A stretch of DNA of 64,000 nucleotides from Flavobacteriales bacterium 34_180_T64 (GCA_002162765.1 MAAR01000012.1:1-64000), one strand, 5' to 3'. Counted from the first letter of the stretch, positions 54,996 through 64,000 are shown. Notes: a model not told the origin generated them from the sequence alone. Numbers and translations are program-made.

Positions 54996-57773
54996 TTATT
55001 TCAATTTCTTTTTTACTTCCACTTCATGGAATGCTTCAACAACATCGCCTTCGTTAACATCATTGAAATTCTTAAATTGCATACCACAATCATAACCTTT
55101 GGCCACCTCTTTGGCATCATCTTTAAAACGTTTTAACGATGTCAACTCTCCTGTATAGAAAACAACTCCGTCTCTAATTAAACGAATACTAGAATTTCTT
55201 AATATTTTTCCTGTTAAGACCATACAACCAGCAATAGTTCCAATTTTAGAAATCTTAAACGTTTCTCTAATTTCAGCAGTCCCAGATATTTCTTCTTTTA
55301 ACTCAGGAGACAGCATGCCTTCCATAGCATCTTTAAGATCATTAATTGCATCATAAATAATCGAGTACATTCTGATATCGATTTCTTCTTTATCAGCAAT
55401 TTGACGTGCATTACCCATAGGTCTCACATTAAATCCAATAATAATAGCATCAGAGGCTGTTGCTAATAATACATCACTTTCAGTAATAGCACCAACTCCT
55501 TTATGGATAATATTAACCTGTATTTCCTCAGTTGATAATTTCTGGAAAGAATCTGTCAAGGCTTCAACTGAACCATCCACATCTCCTTTGAGTATAATAT
55601 TTAACTCTTGGAAGTCTCCAAGCGCAATACGACGTCCAATTTCATCAAGTGTAATATGACGTTGTGTTCTTACTGATTGCTCGCGTTGTAATTGCGTACG
55701 TTTAGCAGCAATTTGTTTCGCTTCACGTTCATCGTCAAATACATTAAATTTATCACCTGCTTGTGGTGCGCCATCTAATCCGAGAATTGAAATTGGAGTT
55801 GATGGACCAGCCATTACAACTTCATTTCCACGCTCATCATGCATGGCTTTAACTTTACCACTATTTTTTCCAGCCAGTACATAATCTCCAACTTTAAGCG
55901 TTCCCGCTTGAACTAAAATTGTAGATACATACCCACGACCTTTATCTAGAAATGCTTCAACAACAGTTCCATTAGCCATTTTATTTGGATTAGCTTGTAA
56001 CTCTAATAATTCTGCCTCAAGCAATACTTTTTCCAATAACTCTTTAACACCTTCACCTGTTTTAGCCGAAATATCATGAGATTGTATTTTTCCACCCCAA
56101 TCTTCAACTAATAAATTCAATTGCGCCAATTCTTCTTTTACTTTTTCAGGATTAGCACCAGGTTTATCTATCTTATTAATAGCAAAAATAATTGGAACAC
56201 CAGCTGCTTGTGAATGTGCAATTGCTTCCTTTGTTTGTGGCATTATTGAATCATCAGCCGCAATCACAATAATTACTAAATCTGTAACTTGAGCTCCACG
56301 AGCACGCATTGCTGTAAACGCTTCGTGACCCGGAGTATCTAAAAACGCTATTTTTTGACCATCTTTTAATTGAACACCATAAGCGCCAATATGTTGTGTA
56401 ATTCCTCCTGACTCTCCAGCAATAACATTTTCTTCACGAATGTAATCTAGAAGTGACGTTTTCCCATGATCAACATGTCCCATTACAGTTACAATTGGAG
56501 CACGCGTTGTTAAATCCTCTACATTATCCTCAATTTCCTCAATTGCATCTTCTAAATCTGAAGTTACAAATTCAACATTATATCCGAATTCATCTGCTAC
56601 TACAGACAACGTTTCGGCATCCAAACGTTGATTCATTGTCACCATCATTCCCAGAGACATACACGCAGAAATAATTTCTGTTACCGAAACATTCATCATT
56701 GTCGCTACTTCATTTGCTGTTACAAACTCTGTTACTTTTAGAATTTTGCTTTCGGCCGCTTCGATTTGCTGATCAATTTCAGTTTGTTCTCTATGTTGAT
56801 CTCTTTTTTCTTTTCTATATTTTGCTCCTTTACCTTTTGAAGATTTACCCTGTAGTTTTTCAAGAGTTTCTCTTACCTGTTTTTGTACATCAGCTTCACT
56901 AGGCTCTTCTTTTACAGTACTCGGGCGTTTACCTCCAGGTCCTTTTCCTTTAAACCCGCCTTTTTGGTTACCTCTAAAATTTGGTTTAGTACCTCCTGCC
57001 CCAGGGCTTTTACTGATTCTCTTTCTTTTCTTTTTATGTGCATCCCTATCTGTTGCAGATGCTTTTTCTTCTTTCTTTTTCTTTGGCTTATTAAATTTAG
57101 ATAAGTCAATTTTTTCACCTGTAGTTTTTGGCCCAGTAAGTTTTTGATATTTTGTTTCTACTTTTTCGTCTAGAACAACTTGATCACCAACAACTATTAC
57201 TGCTGGAACTTCAGGCACAACCGTCTTTGCAGACACCTCCTCTTTTTTCTCCTCTTTAGGTTTTACCGGCGCTTCCTTTTTTACTGCAACCTTTTTTACT
57301 GTGTCCTTCTCTTTTACTTCAGGTTTTTTTGGAGCTACAGGTTTAGGTGTTTCAACTTTTGCTGGTTCTTCCTTTTTCTCTTCTTGAGGTTTTTTCTTAG
57401 GCGCAGTTTTTGTCGGATTTAAATCAATAGTTCCAACTTGTTTAGGACCACTCAACTCAGCTTTTGCTTTAACAACTTTGCTAGCTTCTTCTTTCTTCGC
57501 CTTCTCCTTCTCCTTCTCCTCTAATTCGCGCTCGCGCTGCTCACGTAATTCTTCTTTTTCCTTTAGCTTCGCTTCGCTCACTTCTAATGAAGCTACTTTT
57601 TTGCTAGCGTCAGTTTGAAATTCGTTAGAAAGAATAATGTAAACTTCTTCTGAGATTTTCGTATTAGGACTTTTCTCAATGTCAACGTTCTTTGATTCTA
57701 AAAAATCAACCGCGCGATCAATTGAGATATTGAGTTCTCTTAATACTTTATTTAATCTAATTGTTTGAGCCAT
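54996..57773 (-). CDS. infB: Translation initiation factor IF-2
   Basis: The 925-residue protein has an IF2_N segment at the start ([20 protein letters not shown]), a long Lys/Glu/Pro-rich linker (about 70-330), a second IF2_N-like motif (about 345-400), and the GTPase core: G1 GHVDHGKT (432-439), G3 DTPGHEAF, G4 NKIDKPGAN, followed by domains II-IV. It places fMet-tRNA on the 30S subunit. The charged repeat-rich linker explains the low-complexity bases at about 56,700-57,560. Third gene of rimP-nusA-infB. Confidence 0.97.
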   Translation of the reverse strand: MAQTIRLNKVLRELNISIDRAVDFLESKNVDIEKSPNTKISEEVYIILSNEFQTDASKKVASLEVSEAKLKEKEELREQRERELEEKEKEKAKKEEASKVVKAKAELSGPKQVGTIDLNPTKTAPKKKPQEEKKEEPAKVETPKPVAPKKPEVKEKDTVKKVAVKKEAPVKPKEEKKEEVSAKTVVPEVPAVIVVGDQVVLDEKVETKYQKLTGPKTTGEKIDLSKFNKPKKKKEEKASATDRDAHKKKRKRISKSPGAGGTKPNFRGNQKGGFKGKGPGGKRPSTVKEEPSEADVQKQVRETLEKLQGKSSKGKGAKYRKEKRDQHREQTEIDQQIEAAESKILKVTEFVTANEVATMMNVSVTEIISACMSLGMMVTMNQRLDAETLSVVADEFGYNVEFVTSDLEDAIEEIEDNVEDLTTRAPIVTVMGHVDHGKTSLLDYIREENVIAGESGGITQHIGAYGVQLKDGQKIAFLDTPGHEAFTAMRARGAQVTDLVIIVIAADDSIMPQTKEAIAHSQAAGVPIIFAINKIDKPGANPEKVKEELAQLNLLVEDWGGKIQSHDISAKTGEGVKELLEKVLLEAELLELQANPNKMANGTVVEAFLDKGRGYVSTILVQAGTLKVGDYVLAGKNSGKVKAMHDERGNEVVMAGPSTPISILGLDGAPQAGDKFNVFDDEREAKQIAAKRTQLQREQSVRTQRHITLDEIGRRIALGDFQELNIILKGDVDGSVEALTDSFQKLSTEEIQVNIIHKGVGAITESDVLLATASDAIIIGFNVRPMGNARQIADKEEIDIRMYSIIYDAINDLKDAMEGMLSPELKEEISGTAEIRETFKISKIGTIAGCMVLTGKILRNSSIRLIRDGVVFYTGELTSLKRFKDDAKEVAKGYDCGMQFKNFNDVNEGDVVEAFHEVEVKKKLK

Positions 57774-57803
57774 AAATTGCCTGTAATATAACTTAAATAA
57801 ATG

Positions 57804-59036
57804 TTATTCCTCAAATTCCTCTTTAAGAATTCTAATAACATCAATAATTGTTTCTTCTTCTAAATCTGTTCTTTTTACTAAATCCTGAACGTCTTGTTCA
57901 AGGATACTTTTTGCAGTATCTAAACCAGCTTTACTAAATTCTTCAATGATCCATCCTTCAATTTCATCAGTGAATTCAGATAATTCCACATCCTCTTCAG
58001 CGCCTTCTCTAAATACATCAATCTCATAACCAGTTAATTGACCAGCTAATCTAATATTATGACCACCTCTACCTATCGCCTTAGAGACCTCTTCTGGCTT
58101 TAATAGGACTTCCGCTCGTTTCGTTTCTTCATTAATTTTTAACGATGTAACTCTTGCAGGACTTAATGCTCTAGTAATATATAATTGGAGATTATTAGTA
58201 TAATTGATTACGTCAATATTTTCATTTCCAAGCTCACGAACAATCCCGTGAATTCTTGATCCTTTCATACCAACACAAGCCCCTACAGGATCAATTCTAT
58301 CATCATAAGAATCGACTGCTACTTTCGCCTTTTCACCAGGAATTCTAACGACACTTTTAATAGTAATCAAACCATCAAATACTTCTGGAATTTCTTGTTC
58401 AAATAATTTCTCTAAAAACACTGGCGCAGTTCTAGACATTACAATTGAAGGTTTATTCCCTTTAAGCTCAACACTTTCAATAATCCCTCTTACATTTTCT
58501 CCTTTTCTAAAGAAATCTGAAGGGATTTGCTTTTCCTTTGGTAATATAATTTCATTGCCGTCATCATCTAACAAGATAATTGCTCTATGTCGAATATGAT
58601 GAACCTCCGCTGTATAAATTTCGCCTTCTAAATCTTTAAATTGCTTATAGATATTAGTATTATCATGCTCGTGTATTTTAGAAATTAAATTTTGACGTAA
58701 TGCCAATATAGAACGTCTACCCAAATCAACTAATTTCACTTCCTCAGCTACATCTTCACCAACTTCAAAATCAGGTTCAATTTTCTGAGCTTCAGATAAG
58801 GCAATTTCTTGATTTGGTTCTTCTACTTCATCATCAGCAACAACAATTCTATTTCTCCATATTTCCAAATCTCCTTTATCAGGATTTATAATAATGTCGA
58901 AGTTGTCATCATCTCCATATTTCTTCTTCAATGCATTTCTAAGTACATCTTCTAAAATCGCCATTAACGTTACACGATCTATTAATTTATCGTCTTTAAA
59001 TTCTGAAAACGAATCAATTAATGCAATATTTTCCAT
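57804..59036 (-). CDS. nusA: Transcription termination/antitermination factor NusA
   Basis: The 410-residue protein has the NusA N-terminal domain (LIDRVTLMAILEDVLRNALKKKYG), S1 domain (about 125-195), and two KH domains (VGACVGMKGSRIHGIVRELGNENIDV; SKAIGRGGHNIRLAGQLTGYEIDV) with a short acidic tail. It lacks the C-terminal AR repeats of the E. coli protein, as usual outside gamma-proteobacteria. It binds RNA polymerase and promotes hairpin-dependent pausing and termination; the leader of its own operon carries such a hairpin. Confidence 0.97.
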   Translation of the reverse strand: MENIALIDSFSEFKDDKLIDRVTLMAILEDVLRNALKKKYGDDDNFDIIINPDKGDLEIWRNRIVVADDEVEEPNQEIALSEAQKIEPDFEVGEDVAEEVKLVDLGRRSILALRQNLISKIHEHDNTNIYKQFKDLEGEIYTAEVHHIRHRAIILLDDDGNEIILPKEKQIPSDFFRKGENVRGIIESVELKGNKPSIVMSRTAPVFLEKLFEQEIPEVFDGLITIKSVVRIPGEKAKVAVDSYDDRIDPVGACVGMKGSRIHGIVRELGNENIDVINYTNNLQLYITRALSPARVTSLKINEETKRAEVLLKPEEVSKAIGRGGHNIRLAGQLTGYEIDVFREGAEEDVELSEFTDEIEGWIIEEFSKAGLDTAKSILEQDVQDLVKRTDLEEETIIDVIRILKEEFEE

Positions 59037-59048
59037 AACTATTATGAA

Positions 59049-59513
59049 TTAAAATTTTATTTTCACTTGTGCTTCTAAAATATCACTATATGCTATTTTA
59101 GCTTGTTTTTTTACTGTAATCTTTCCTTTGCCTATCGGCTTTGGTTCTCTAGCAGACCATTCTAAAAAAATAGCTTCTTCATTAGATTCAGCTAATTTGG
59201 CCTCAATAATTTTGTTATCTCTGGTTTTAACCTCTAAAATTCTACCAATATTTTTTGTATACTGTCTTTGATGTGTCAAAGGTGTTGTTGCACCAGTTGA
59301 CATTACTTCTAGAGAAAAGTCTTGCTCTTCACGATCCAAATTGTGTTCAATTGCTCTGCTTATAAACATACAATCTTCAACAAGTACGCCATTATCACCA
59401 TCAATTATGACTCTAATAGCATTATCTTCTCCAATTTTAAAATCTATCAAAAATAAATCTGGTCTTTCTTCAAGACCTGCTTCTAATAGCTGCTTTACGG
59501 TATCTCTAAACAT
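59049..59513 (-). CDS. rimP: Ribosome maturation factor RimP
   Basis: The 154-residue protein has the RimP N-terminal alpha/beta domain (IDGDNGVLVEDCMFISRAIEHNLD, FSLEVMSTGATTPL) and the C-terminal SH3-like domain (GRILEVKTRDNKIIEAKL). It is needed for 30S maturation. It heads the conserved rimP-nusA-infB operon and is preceded by a terminator-like hairpin that ends 10 bp before its ATG. Confidence 0.95.
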   Translation of the reverse strand: MFRDTVKQLLEAGLEERPDLFLIDFKIGEDNAIRVIIDGDNGVLVEDCMFISRAIEHNLDREEQDFSLEVMSTGATTPLTHQRQYTKNIGRILEVKTRDNKIIEAKLAESNEEAIFLEWSAREPKPIGKGKITVKKQAKIAYSDILEAQVKIKF

Positions 59514-59523
59514 TTTTTAGTAT

Positions 59524-59551
59524 AAAAAGAGGGGACTTCCCGTCCCCTCTT
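59524..59551 (-). promoter_or_regulatory. Terminator-like hairpin in the rimP-nusA-infB leader (candidate attenuator)
   Basis: On the minus strand AAGAGGGGAC (59551-59542) and GTCCCCTCTT (59536-59527) form a perfect 10-bp stem with a 5-nt GGGAA loop, followed by a short T run to 59524. It lies between the promoter (59575-59582) and the ATG at 59513, so it is in the leader, not behind a gene. An upstream GGGG (59556-59553) could compete for the same CCCC. Confidence 0.6.
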
Positions 59552-59574
59552 ACCCCTTTTTTCTTACAATGCTG

Positions 59575-59582
59575 CAAATATA
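59575..59582 (-). promoter_or_regulatory. Candidate -7 element (TATATTTG) of rimP-nusA-infB
   Basis: Exact TAnnTTTG followed by C on the minus strand. The predicted leader is about 55 nt and contains the hairpin at 59524-59551. Confidence 0.55.
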
Positions 59583-59664
59583 CAACATTTTTATTGATTC
59601 TTGCAAATACAATAAAGTCGATTTTTATTATTAGTTTTATGAGATAAACATCAACCTCTTTCCT

Positions 59665-60489
59665 ATGAAAAAAATATTAGTTCCAACAGATTTCTCGAAA
59701 CAAGCTGAAAACGCACTAAAAGTTGCTTCACAATTAGCTAAAAAACATAATAGCGAAATTTATTTATTGCATATGCTAGAATTGCCATTGCAAGAAGTAG
59801 ATGCTTTAAGCCATGAAAGTCCATTACCCGAAGCAATGTTTTTTATAAAATTGGCACATCAAAAATTTGAAGCTGTAATGGCTAGTCCCTATTTAGATGG
59901 CATTACTGTTCATGAAACCATTCAAAAATCAAATGAGTTCAATGGGATTATTCAAACTTGTCATGAAAATCAAATAGACTTGATTGTTATGGGATCCCAC
60001 GGCGCAAACGGTTTTAAAGAAATGTTTATTGGTTCAAATACGGAAAAAGTGGTACGCTCGTCTGACATTCCTGTATTAGTAATTAAAAATGAGCATGACA
60101 ATTTTCAAGTTGAAAATTTTGTTTTTGCATCTGATTTTAAAAATGACAACAAAGAAACTTACAAACAGGCTACTAAATTTGCTGAAGCTTTTGATGCTAA
60201 AATACATTTGCTTATGGTGAATACTGCGAATAAATTCACAACATCTACTAAGGCTAAAAATAGAATTTCTAATTTTATAGAAGGCCATCCATTTGACAAT
60301 TATACCGTTAATATCTATAATGATGAAACTGTAGAAAAAGGGATCTTAAACTTTTCCAAAGAATTAAATGCCGACTTAATTGGCATAAGCACACATGGTA
60401 GACAAGGAATATCTCACTTCTTTAATGGTAGTATCAGTGAAGATTTAGTGAATCATGCTAAGCGTCCTGTGATTACATTTAAAATTTAA
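59665..60489 (+). CDS. Universal stress protein, tandem UspA domains
   Basis: The 274-residue protein has two Usp domains (about 1-145 and 146-274). The first has MKKILVPTDFSKQAENALK and the ATP-loop pattern GSHGANGFKEMFIGSNTEKV; the second has STHGRQGISHFFNGSISEDL, a less complete loop. By family it binds nucleotides and accumulates under stress or growth arrest. It is divergent from rimP and followed by a terminator. A TAGTTTTA at 59632-59639 is a weak promoter candidate. Confidence 0.95.
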   Translation: MKKILVPTDFSKQAENALKVASQLAKKHNSEIYLLHMLELPLQEVDALSHESPLPEAMFFIKLAHQKFEAVMASPYLDGITVHETIQKSNEFNGIIQTCHENQIDLIVMGSHGANGFKEMFIGSNTEKVVRSSDIPVLVIKNEHDNFQVENFVFASDFKNDNKETYKQATKFAEAFDAKIHLLMVNTANKFTTSTKAKNRISNFIEGHPFDNYTVNIYNDETVEKGILNFSKELNADLIGISTHGRQGISHFFNGSISEDLVNHAKRPVITFKI

Positions 60490-60508
60490 AACAAGAATTA
60501 AACGACAT

Positions 60509-60543
60509 AAAAAAAGTCTTCCAAATTAATGGAAGACTTTTTT
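60509..60543 (+). terminator. Terminator after the universal stress protein gene
   Basis: AAAAAAGTCTTCC pairs with GGAAGACTTTTTT around an 8-nt loop, ending in six T. Confidence 0.9.
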
Positions 60544-60551
60544 GTTGGCTT

Positions 60552-60575
60552 ACTTCGGTTTCGCTCAGCATAAAC
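60552..60575. repeat. Short repeat-like fragment (CTTCGGTTTCGCTCAGC core)
   Basis: The core resembles the TTCGACTNCGCTCAG motif that I recall as a dispersed intergenic element in many Bacteroidota genomes. Only one copy is present in this window, so the repeat status is unproven. Confidence 0.3.
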
Positions 60576-60604
60576 TTCTCACCCTAAATAATTCTAGTGA
60601 AAAC

Positions 60605-60637
60605 AAAAAATCCCAACCATAAAAATGATTAGGATTT
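60605..60637 (-). terminator. Terminator of tRNA-Gln
   Basis: On the minus strand AAATCCTAATCAT pairs with ATGGTTGGGATTT (two G-T pairs, 13-bp stem, short loop) and is followed by T6. It starts 9 bp after the tRNA 3' end. Confidence 0.8.
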
Positions 60638-60645
60638 AAATTTTG

Positions 60646-60718
60646 TTGGCCCACTAGGGCTCGAACCTAGACTCTTCTGCACCAAAAACAGACGTGTTGC
60701 CAGTTACACCATGGGCCA
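60646..60718 (-). tRNA. tRNA-Gln (anticodon UUG)
   Basis: The minus strand folds into a 73-nt cloverleaf: acceptor TGGCCCA/TGGGCCA, D arm with AACTGGCAA loop, anticodon stem TCTGT/GCAGA (closing G-T pair) with loop TTTTGGT and anticodon TTG, 5-nt variable loop AGAGT, T arm CTAGG-TTCGAGC-CCTAG, discriminator A. The 3' CCA is not encoded. The U1-A72 pair fits tRNA-Gln. Confidence 0.96.
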
Positions 60719-60737
60719 AAATCTCAAAATGAGAGTG

Positions 60738-60767
60738 CAAATTTAAAACAAAGTTTGGTTTGCACAA
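60738..60767 (-). promoter_or_regulatory. Promoter of tRNA-Gln
   Basis: Minus strand: TTG (60767-60765) and an exact TAAATTTG (60745-60738), spaced 22 bp, 20 bp upstream of the tRNA 5' end. The two elements sit within a 7-bp inverted repeat (GTGCAAA at 60736-60742, TTTGCAC at 60759-60765). Confidence 0.6.
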
Positions 60768-60818
60768 AAAAAAACAGGAAAATAATTCAAAAACATTAAC
60801 CTTACCTTAAAAACATTA

Positions 60819-60846
60819 TTGTTTAATATAATTATTGTTAAATTCG
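60819..60846 (+). promoter_or_regulatory. Candidate promoter of the DUF2723 gene
   Basis: TTG (60819-60821) and TAAATTCG (60839-60846, one mismatch) are spaced 20 bp; the ATG lies 21 bp downstream. Confidence 0.5.
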
Positions 60847-60867
60847 CTCGCAATAATACGAAACACT

Positions 60868-63800
60868 ATGACGCCTTTCAATTTCAAGAAATGGAACACC
60901 ATTTTAGGATGGTTTGCTTTTACTATAGCCTTAATTACTTACGCTTTAACTATTGAACCTACAGTGAGTTTCTGGGATGCTGGTGAGTATATTTTAACGT
61001 CTTCTAAATTACAGGTTGGACATCCACCTGGAGCGCCTCTTTTTCAAATGCTTGGTGCGTTTTTCTCAATGTTTGCATTTGAGCCGTCTCAAATTGGCAT
61101 GATGTTAAATATGATGAGTGCCGTTGCCAGTGCTTTTACTATTCTGTTTATGTTTTGGACTATTACGCTACTTCTTAAAAAGTTAGTTGCTCAATCCGAT
61201 CCACGAAAAGAAAATAACCCTGACAAATCAAATAAATACACCTTAACCAATGCGCAATACATTGCTATATTAGGTAGTGCTTTGGTAGGTAGTTTAGCTT
61301 TTTCATTTACAGATTCATTTTGGTTTAACGCTGTTGAAACTGAAGTATATGCAATGGCGACACTAATTATGTCAATACTGTTTTGGTTAGGCTTACGCTG
61401 GGAACAAGACATGAACAAGCCAAGAGGGAATAGATGGCTCATTTTAATTTCTTTTGTTATTGGACTTTCATTTGGTGTTCATTTTATGGGGTTATTAACA
61501 ATTCCTGCTATAGGCTTGATTTATTATTTTAAAAACTACAAAACCCTAACTACAAAAAACTTCGTAGTTGCCAATATTGTATCAGTTGCTATTTTACTCT
61601 TCATATTTAAACTTCTACTTCCAAATGCATTAAAACTATTTAGTGCTTCAGAAATATTTTTTGTTAATACCATTGGATTGCCGTTCAATTCAGGTTCAGT
61701 TATTGCTGGAATTTTAGTGATTTTAGCTTTTTATTATGGCTTAAAACACACGAAAAACAAAGGTTTTAAACATGCGAATACTTTAATTCTTTGTTTGATG
61801 TTCATATTCATCGGATTTTCTTCATGGCTATTATTACCAATTCGAGCAAATGCCAACGTGATTATAAATGAAAACAATCCGTCCAGTGCCAGAGAACTTT
61901 TGGCGTATTATAATTTAGAACAATATCCGGAAACACATTTGTTTCATGGACCTCTTTTTACTGAACAATATACTGGATATGATGAAAATCAACCCTTTAT
62001 TGATGACAAACCTAAGTATGAAAAAGATTATGAAAAAGGTGAATATGTAATTGTAAATGATTTTAAAAACGCGAAACAAAATTTCAATTCTGATCAGGCG
62101 GCATATTTACCACGTATGTGGAGTTCGGAACATGCTGAAAACTATATGATGTTCACTGGTTTGTTGAATTTTCAAATTAAACCAGAATATCGGATGGAAA
62201 ATGAAGTTAGAGCTATCGTGACAGATTTCAGACAACGCGTTGCTCAAGGTCGGGTAGATTATGAAGACTATAATAATTTCCTAAAACAATATGGACAACA
62301 GTTTTTAGATATCGAAAAACCTTCATTTGGTCAAAACCTAGCTTACATGTTAGAATATCAACTAGGCTATATGTATTGGCGTTATTTTATGTGGAATTTC
62401 ACAGGACGGCAAGATGATATTCAAGGGAAATACGACGATCTTCATGGCAATTGGTTAAGTGGAATTGATTTCATTGATGAGTGGCATTTAGGGATGTCTC
62501 AAGACAATTTACCGAGTGATATTGAGCACAACAAAGCCAGAAATACATATTACTTTTTACCTCTTATTTTGGGTTTAATTGGCTTTTTGTTCTTATTAGG
62601 AAAAGATAAAAAAGTGTTTTGGACCTTACTTGTCTTTTTTCTGTTTACAGGATTAGCAATTCAATTTTACACTAATGTTAGACCCTTTGAACCCAGAGAG
62701 CGCGATTATTCAGTAGTCGGGTCATTTTATGTATTTGCAATTTGGATTGGTTTTGGTGTTTATGCCATATTTGAAGCGATCAAACAATATGCTTCTACTA
62801 AATTGTTAGCACCAGCTATTACATTAGTTTGTTTAATTTTAGTTCCAGGAATACTAGCAGCTAATAATTGGGATGACCATGATCGTTCTGGCAAATACAC
62901 AGCAAACTCAATGGCTAGAACGTATTTAGAATCATGTGCGCCAAATGCTATTCTTTTTACTATTGGAGACAATGACTCTTTCCCATTATGGTATTTGCAA
63001 GAAATTGAAGGCGTGAGAACAGATGTAAGAGTTATAAATACGAGTTTGTTTCAAACAGACTGGTATATTGATCAAATGAAACGTAAAGCTTACGAAAGTG
63101 AACCAATTCCTTCTCAACTTACACATGATCAGTATAAATTTGGAACAAGAGATTACACAATGCGTCGAGAAATATCAAATGATACACTTGATATTAAGGC
63201 GTTTTTAGATTTCATAACTAGTGATAATCCGAGAACTAAACTTAGACATATTGTTCAACAACAAGGTGAAGATCCAAGTTATTATCCTAATCATTTATTA
63301 AACTCAAATTATTTCCCAACACGATTTATTAGAGTCCCTGTAAACAAAGAAGTGGTTTTAAATAACGGTTTGGTAAAAGAAAAAGATGCGGATAAAATTG
63401 TGCCTTTTATTGATTTAGAAATCAAAGGTGGTGCATTATATAAAAACCGATTACTTATGCTCGACATCGTTGCAAATAATAATTGGGAACGACCATTGTA
63501 TTTTACTGGAGGTAGTTTTGGAGATGACGATTATATCTGGATGAAAGATTATTTGCAACTGGATGGACTCTGTTATAAGTTAGTTCCCATTAAAACGGCA
63601 ATCGATAAAGCCAACCCTTTTGACATGGGTCGCGTCGACAGTGAATTAATGTATAATAAAGTCATGTCTTGGGATTGGGGTAATAGTGGAAGTCCAGACA
63701 TTTATCATGATGTGGAAACTCGTAAAAATGGAATTACGTATCGTGGAAATTTAGCACGTTTAATAGAACAATTAATTAATGAAAATCAATACGAAAAAGC

Positions 63801-64000
63801 AGAAGAAATAGCCGATATAGCTATGGAAAATATGCCAGTTGATGATTTTGGATATTACACACTACTTGAACCCTACATAAGCGCATATTACGAAGTTGAA
63901 TCACTAGAAAAAGCTAGAAAACTTTATATAGATGTTACAAGAAAGTATCAAGAAAAACTATCCTATTATAGTGAATTATCGATTGAAAATCAAACGAGAT
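60868..64000 (+). CDS. DUF2723 membrane protein (GT-C/TMEM260-like), partial
   Basis: The gene starts at ATG 60868 and is open at the right edge; 1044 residues are visible. The N-terminal half is a multi-helix membrane domain with the DUF2723 opening LTIEPTVSFWDAGEYI (Asp/Glu in the first loop, as in GT-C glycosyltransferases) and VGHPPGAPLFQM and FWFNAVETEVYAM. A further helical block (about 560-670) precedes a soluble part with FTIGDNDSFPLWYLQEIEGVRTDV-type stretch (key GDND, W) and, near the edge, TPR-like helices (NQYEKAEEIADIAMEN, LEKARKLYIDV). Human TMEM260, in the same family, is a protein O-mannosyltransferase; a role in O-glycosylation of exported proteins is therefore inferred. Confidence 0.9.
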   Translation, partial: MTPFNFKKWNTILGWFAFTIALITYALTIEPTVSFWDAGEYILTSSKLQVGHPPGAPLFQMLGAFFSMFAFEPSQIGMMLNMMSAVASAFTILFMFWTITLLLKKLVAQSDPRKENNPDKSNKYTLTNAQYIAILGSALVGSLAFSFTDSFWFNAVETEVYAMATLIMSILFWLGLRWEQDMNKPRGNRWLILISFVIGLSFGVHFMGLLTIPAIGLIYYFKNYKTLTTKNFVVANIVSVAILLFIFKLLLPNALKLFSASEIFFVNTIGLPFNSGSVIAGILVILAFYYGLKHTKNKGFKHANTLILCLMFIFIGFSSWLLLPIRANANVIINENNPSSARELLAYYNLEQYPETHLFHGPLFTEQYTGYDENQPFIDDKPKYEKDYEKGEYVIVNDFKNAKQNFNSDQAAYLPRMWSSEHAENYMMFTGLLNFQIKPEYRMENEVRAIVTDFRQRVAQGRVDYEDYNNFLKQYGQQFLDIEKPSFGQNLAYMLEYQLGYMYWRYFMWNFTGRQDDIQGKYDDLHGNWLSGIDFIDEWHLGMSQDNLPSDIEHNKARNTYYFLPLILGLIGFLFLLGKDKKVFWTLLVFFLFTGLAIQFYTNVRPFEPRERDYSVVGSFYVFAIWIGFGVYAIFEAIKQYASTKLLAPAITLVCLILVPGILAANNWDDHDRSGKYTANSMARTYLESCAPNAILFTIGDNDSFPLWYLQEIEGVRTDVRVINTSLFQTDWYIDQMKRKAYESEPIPSQLTHDQYKFGTRDYTMRREISNDTLDIKAFLDFITSDNPRTKLRHIVQQQGEDPSYYPNHLLNSNYFPTRFIRVPVNKEVVLNNGLVKEKDADKIVPFIDLEIKGGALYKNRLLMLDIVANNNWERPLYFTGGSFGDDDYIWMKDYLQLDGLCYKLVPIKTAIDKANPFDMGRVDSELMYNKVMSWDWGNSGSPDIYHDVETRKNGITYRGNLARLIEQLINENQYEKAEEIADIAMENMPVDDFGYYTLLEPYISAYYEVESLEKARKLYIDVTRKYQEKLSYYSELSIENQTR

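Larger units (their letters stand above)
60490..60867. other. Intergenic region with terminators, tRNA-Gln and a repeat-like fragment
   Basis: This 378-bp stretch has no protein gene. It holds the terminator of the stress-protein gene, a short repeat-like fragment (60552-60575), the tRNA-Gln gene with its own promoter and terminator on the minus strand, and the promoter of the DUF2723 gene. Confidence 0.8.

Noticed and set aside
56700-57560. Long low-complexity tract with many overlapping frames on the plus strand
   Set aside because: It is the Lys/Glu/Pro-rich linker of IF-2; the opposite-strand frames are compositional shadows without start context or domains.
61191-61442. Minus-strand frame inside the DUF2723 gene
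   Set aside because: Antisense shadow of membrane segments; no homology recognised.
1-64000. CRISPR, prophage, insertion sequences, toxin-antitoxin or restriction systems
   Set aside because: No spaced direct repeats, integrase or transposase motifs, terminal inverted repeats or defence domains were seen on either strand.

Overview
The window is chromosomal DNA from a marine-type member of the Flavobacteriaceae (Bacteroidota). The call rests on the low GC, the promoter grammar (TAnnTTTG -7 elements before most transcription units, few Shine-Dalgarno sites), and family-specific genes: sprA of the type IX secretion system (T9SS)/gliding machinery, a RemB-like protein, an alternative complex III operon, TAT-variant ActB, DUF2723 and choice-of-anchor L proteins. 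I see no insertion sequence, prophage, CRISPR array or antibiotic cluster; almost everything is core genome. The closest genus cannot be fixed from sequence reading alone.

Layout: 1-2662 is the N-terminal part of a large secreted multidomain protein, cut by the left edge. 3072-8854 holds a two-headed NifU-type Fe-S scaffold, a DUF255/thioredoxin-like lipoprotein flanked by two paralogous secreted proteins of unknown function, and an MscS channel. 8851-16617 is one minus-strand operon: a MacB-type ABC exporter (ATPase, two permeases), two membrane-fusion adaptors around a TolC protein, then tsaB. 16753-22081 is a cytochrome oxidase biogenesis region in at least two units: ctaB, two subunit III genes and subunit IV; then a Cys-poor SCO-like protein, SCO, DUF420 and a 74-residue CxxC membrane protein. 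22231-27430 has a secreted metallo-beta-lactamase-fold protein, a RemB-like outer-membrane protein and two TonB proteins sharing a domain with it, and VanZ. 27402-38980 carries gcvH, sprA, ruvA, maeB and queG. 39049-42900 has a di-heme peroxidase, a cytochrome P450 and ruvB. 42968-54343 is the respiratory operon actABCDEF-cox2-cox1. 54577-60489 has a SPOR protein, rimP-nusA-infB and a tandem universal stress protein. tRNA-Gln(UUG) follows, and a DUF2723 membrane protein runs off the right edge.

Working together: ActA-F oxidises menaquinol and passes electrons to the CuA/heme-copper oxidase formed by Cox2, Cox1 and the Cox3/Cox4 subunits encoded 20 kb away. CtaB supplies heme O, and SCO and DUF420 (plus perhaps two uncharacterised neighbours) assemble the metal centres. 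SprA is the outer-membrane T9SS translocon, and the truncated protein at 1-2662 is a plausible client of it.

No wholly new defence or mobile system is visible. The best leads are: the four-gene oxidase-assembly candidate with two undescribed members; a terminator-like, potentially refolding hairpin in the rimP-nusA-infB leader; repeated GTAACATTT sites at the actA/SPOR divergent promoters; a TonB-C-like domain at the N terminus of an outer-membrane protein; and two candidate leaderless transcripts.
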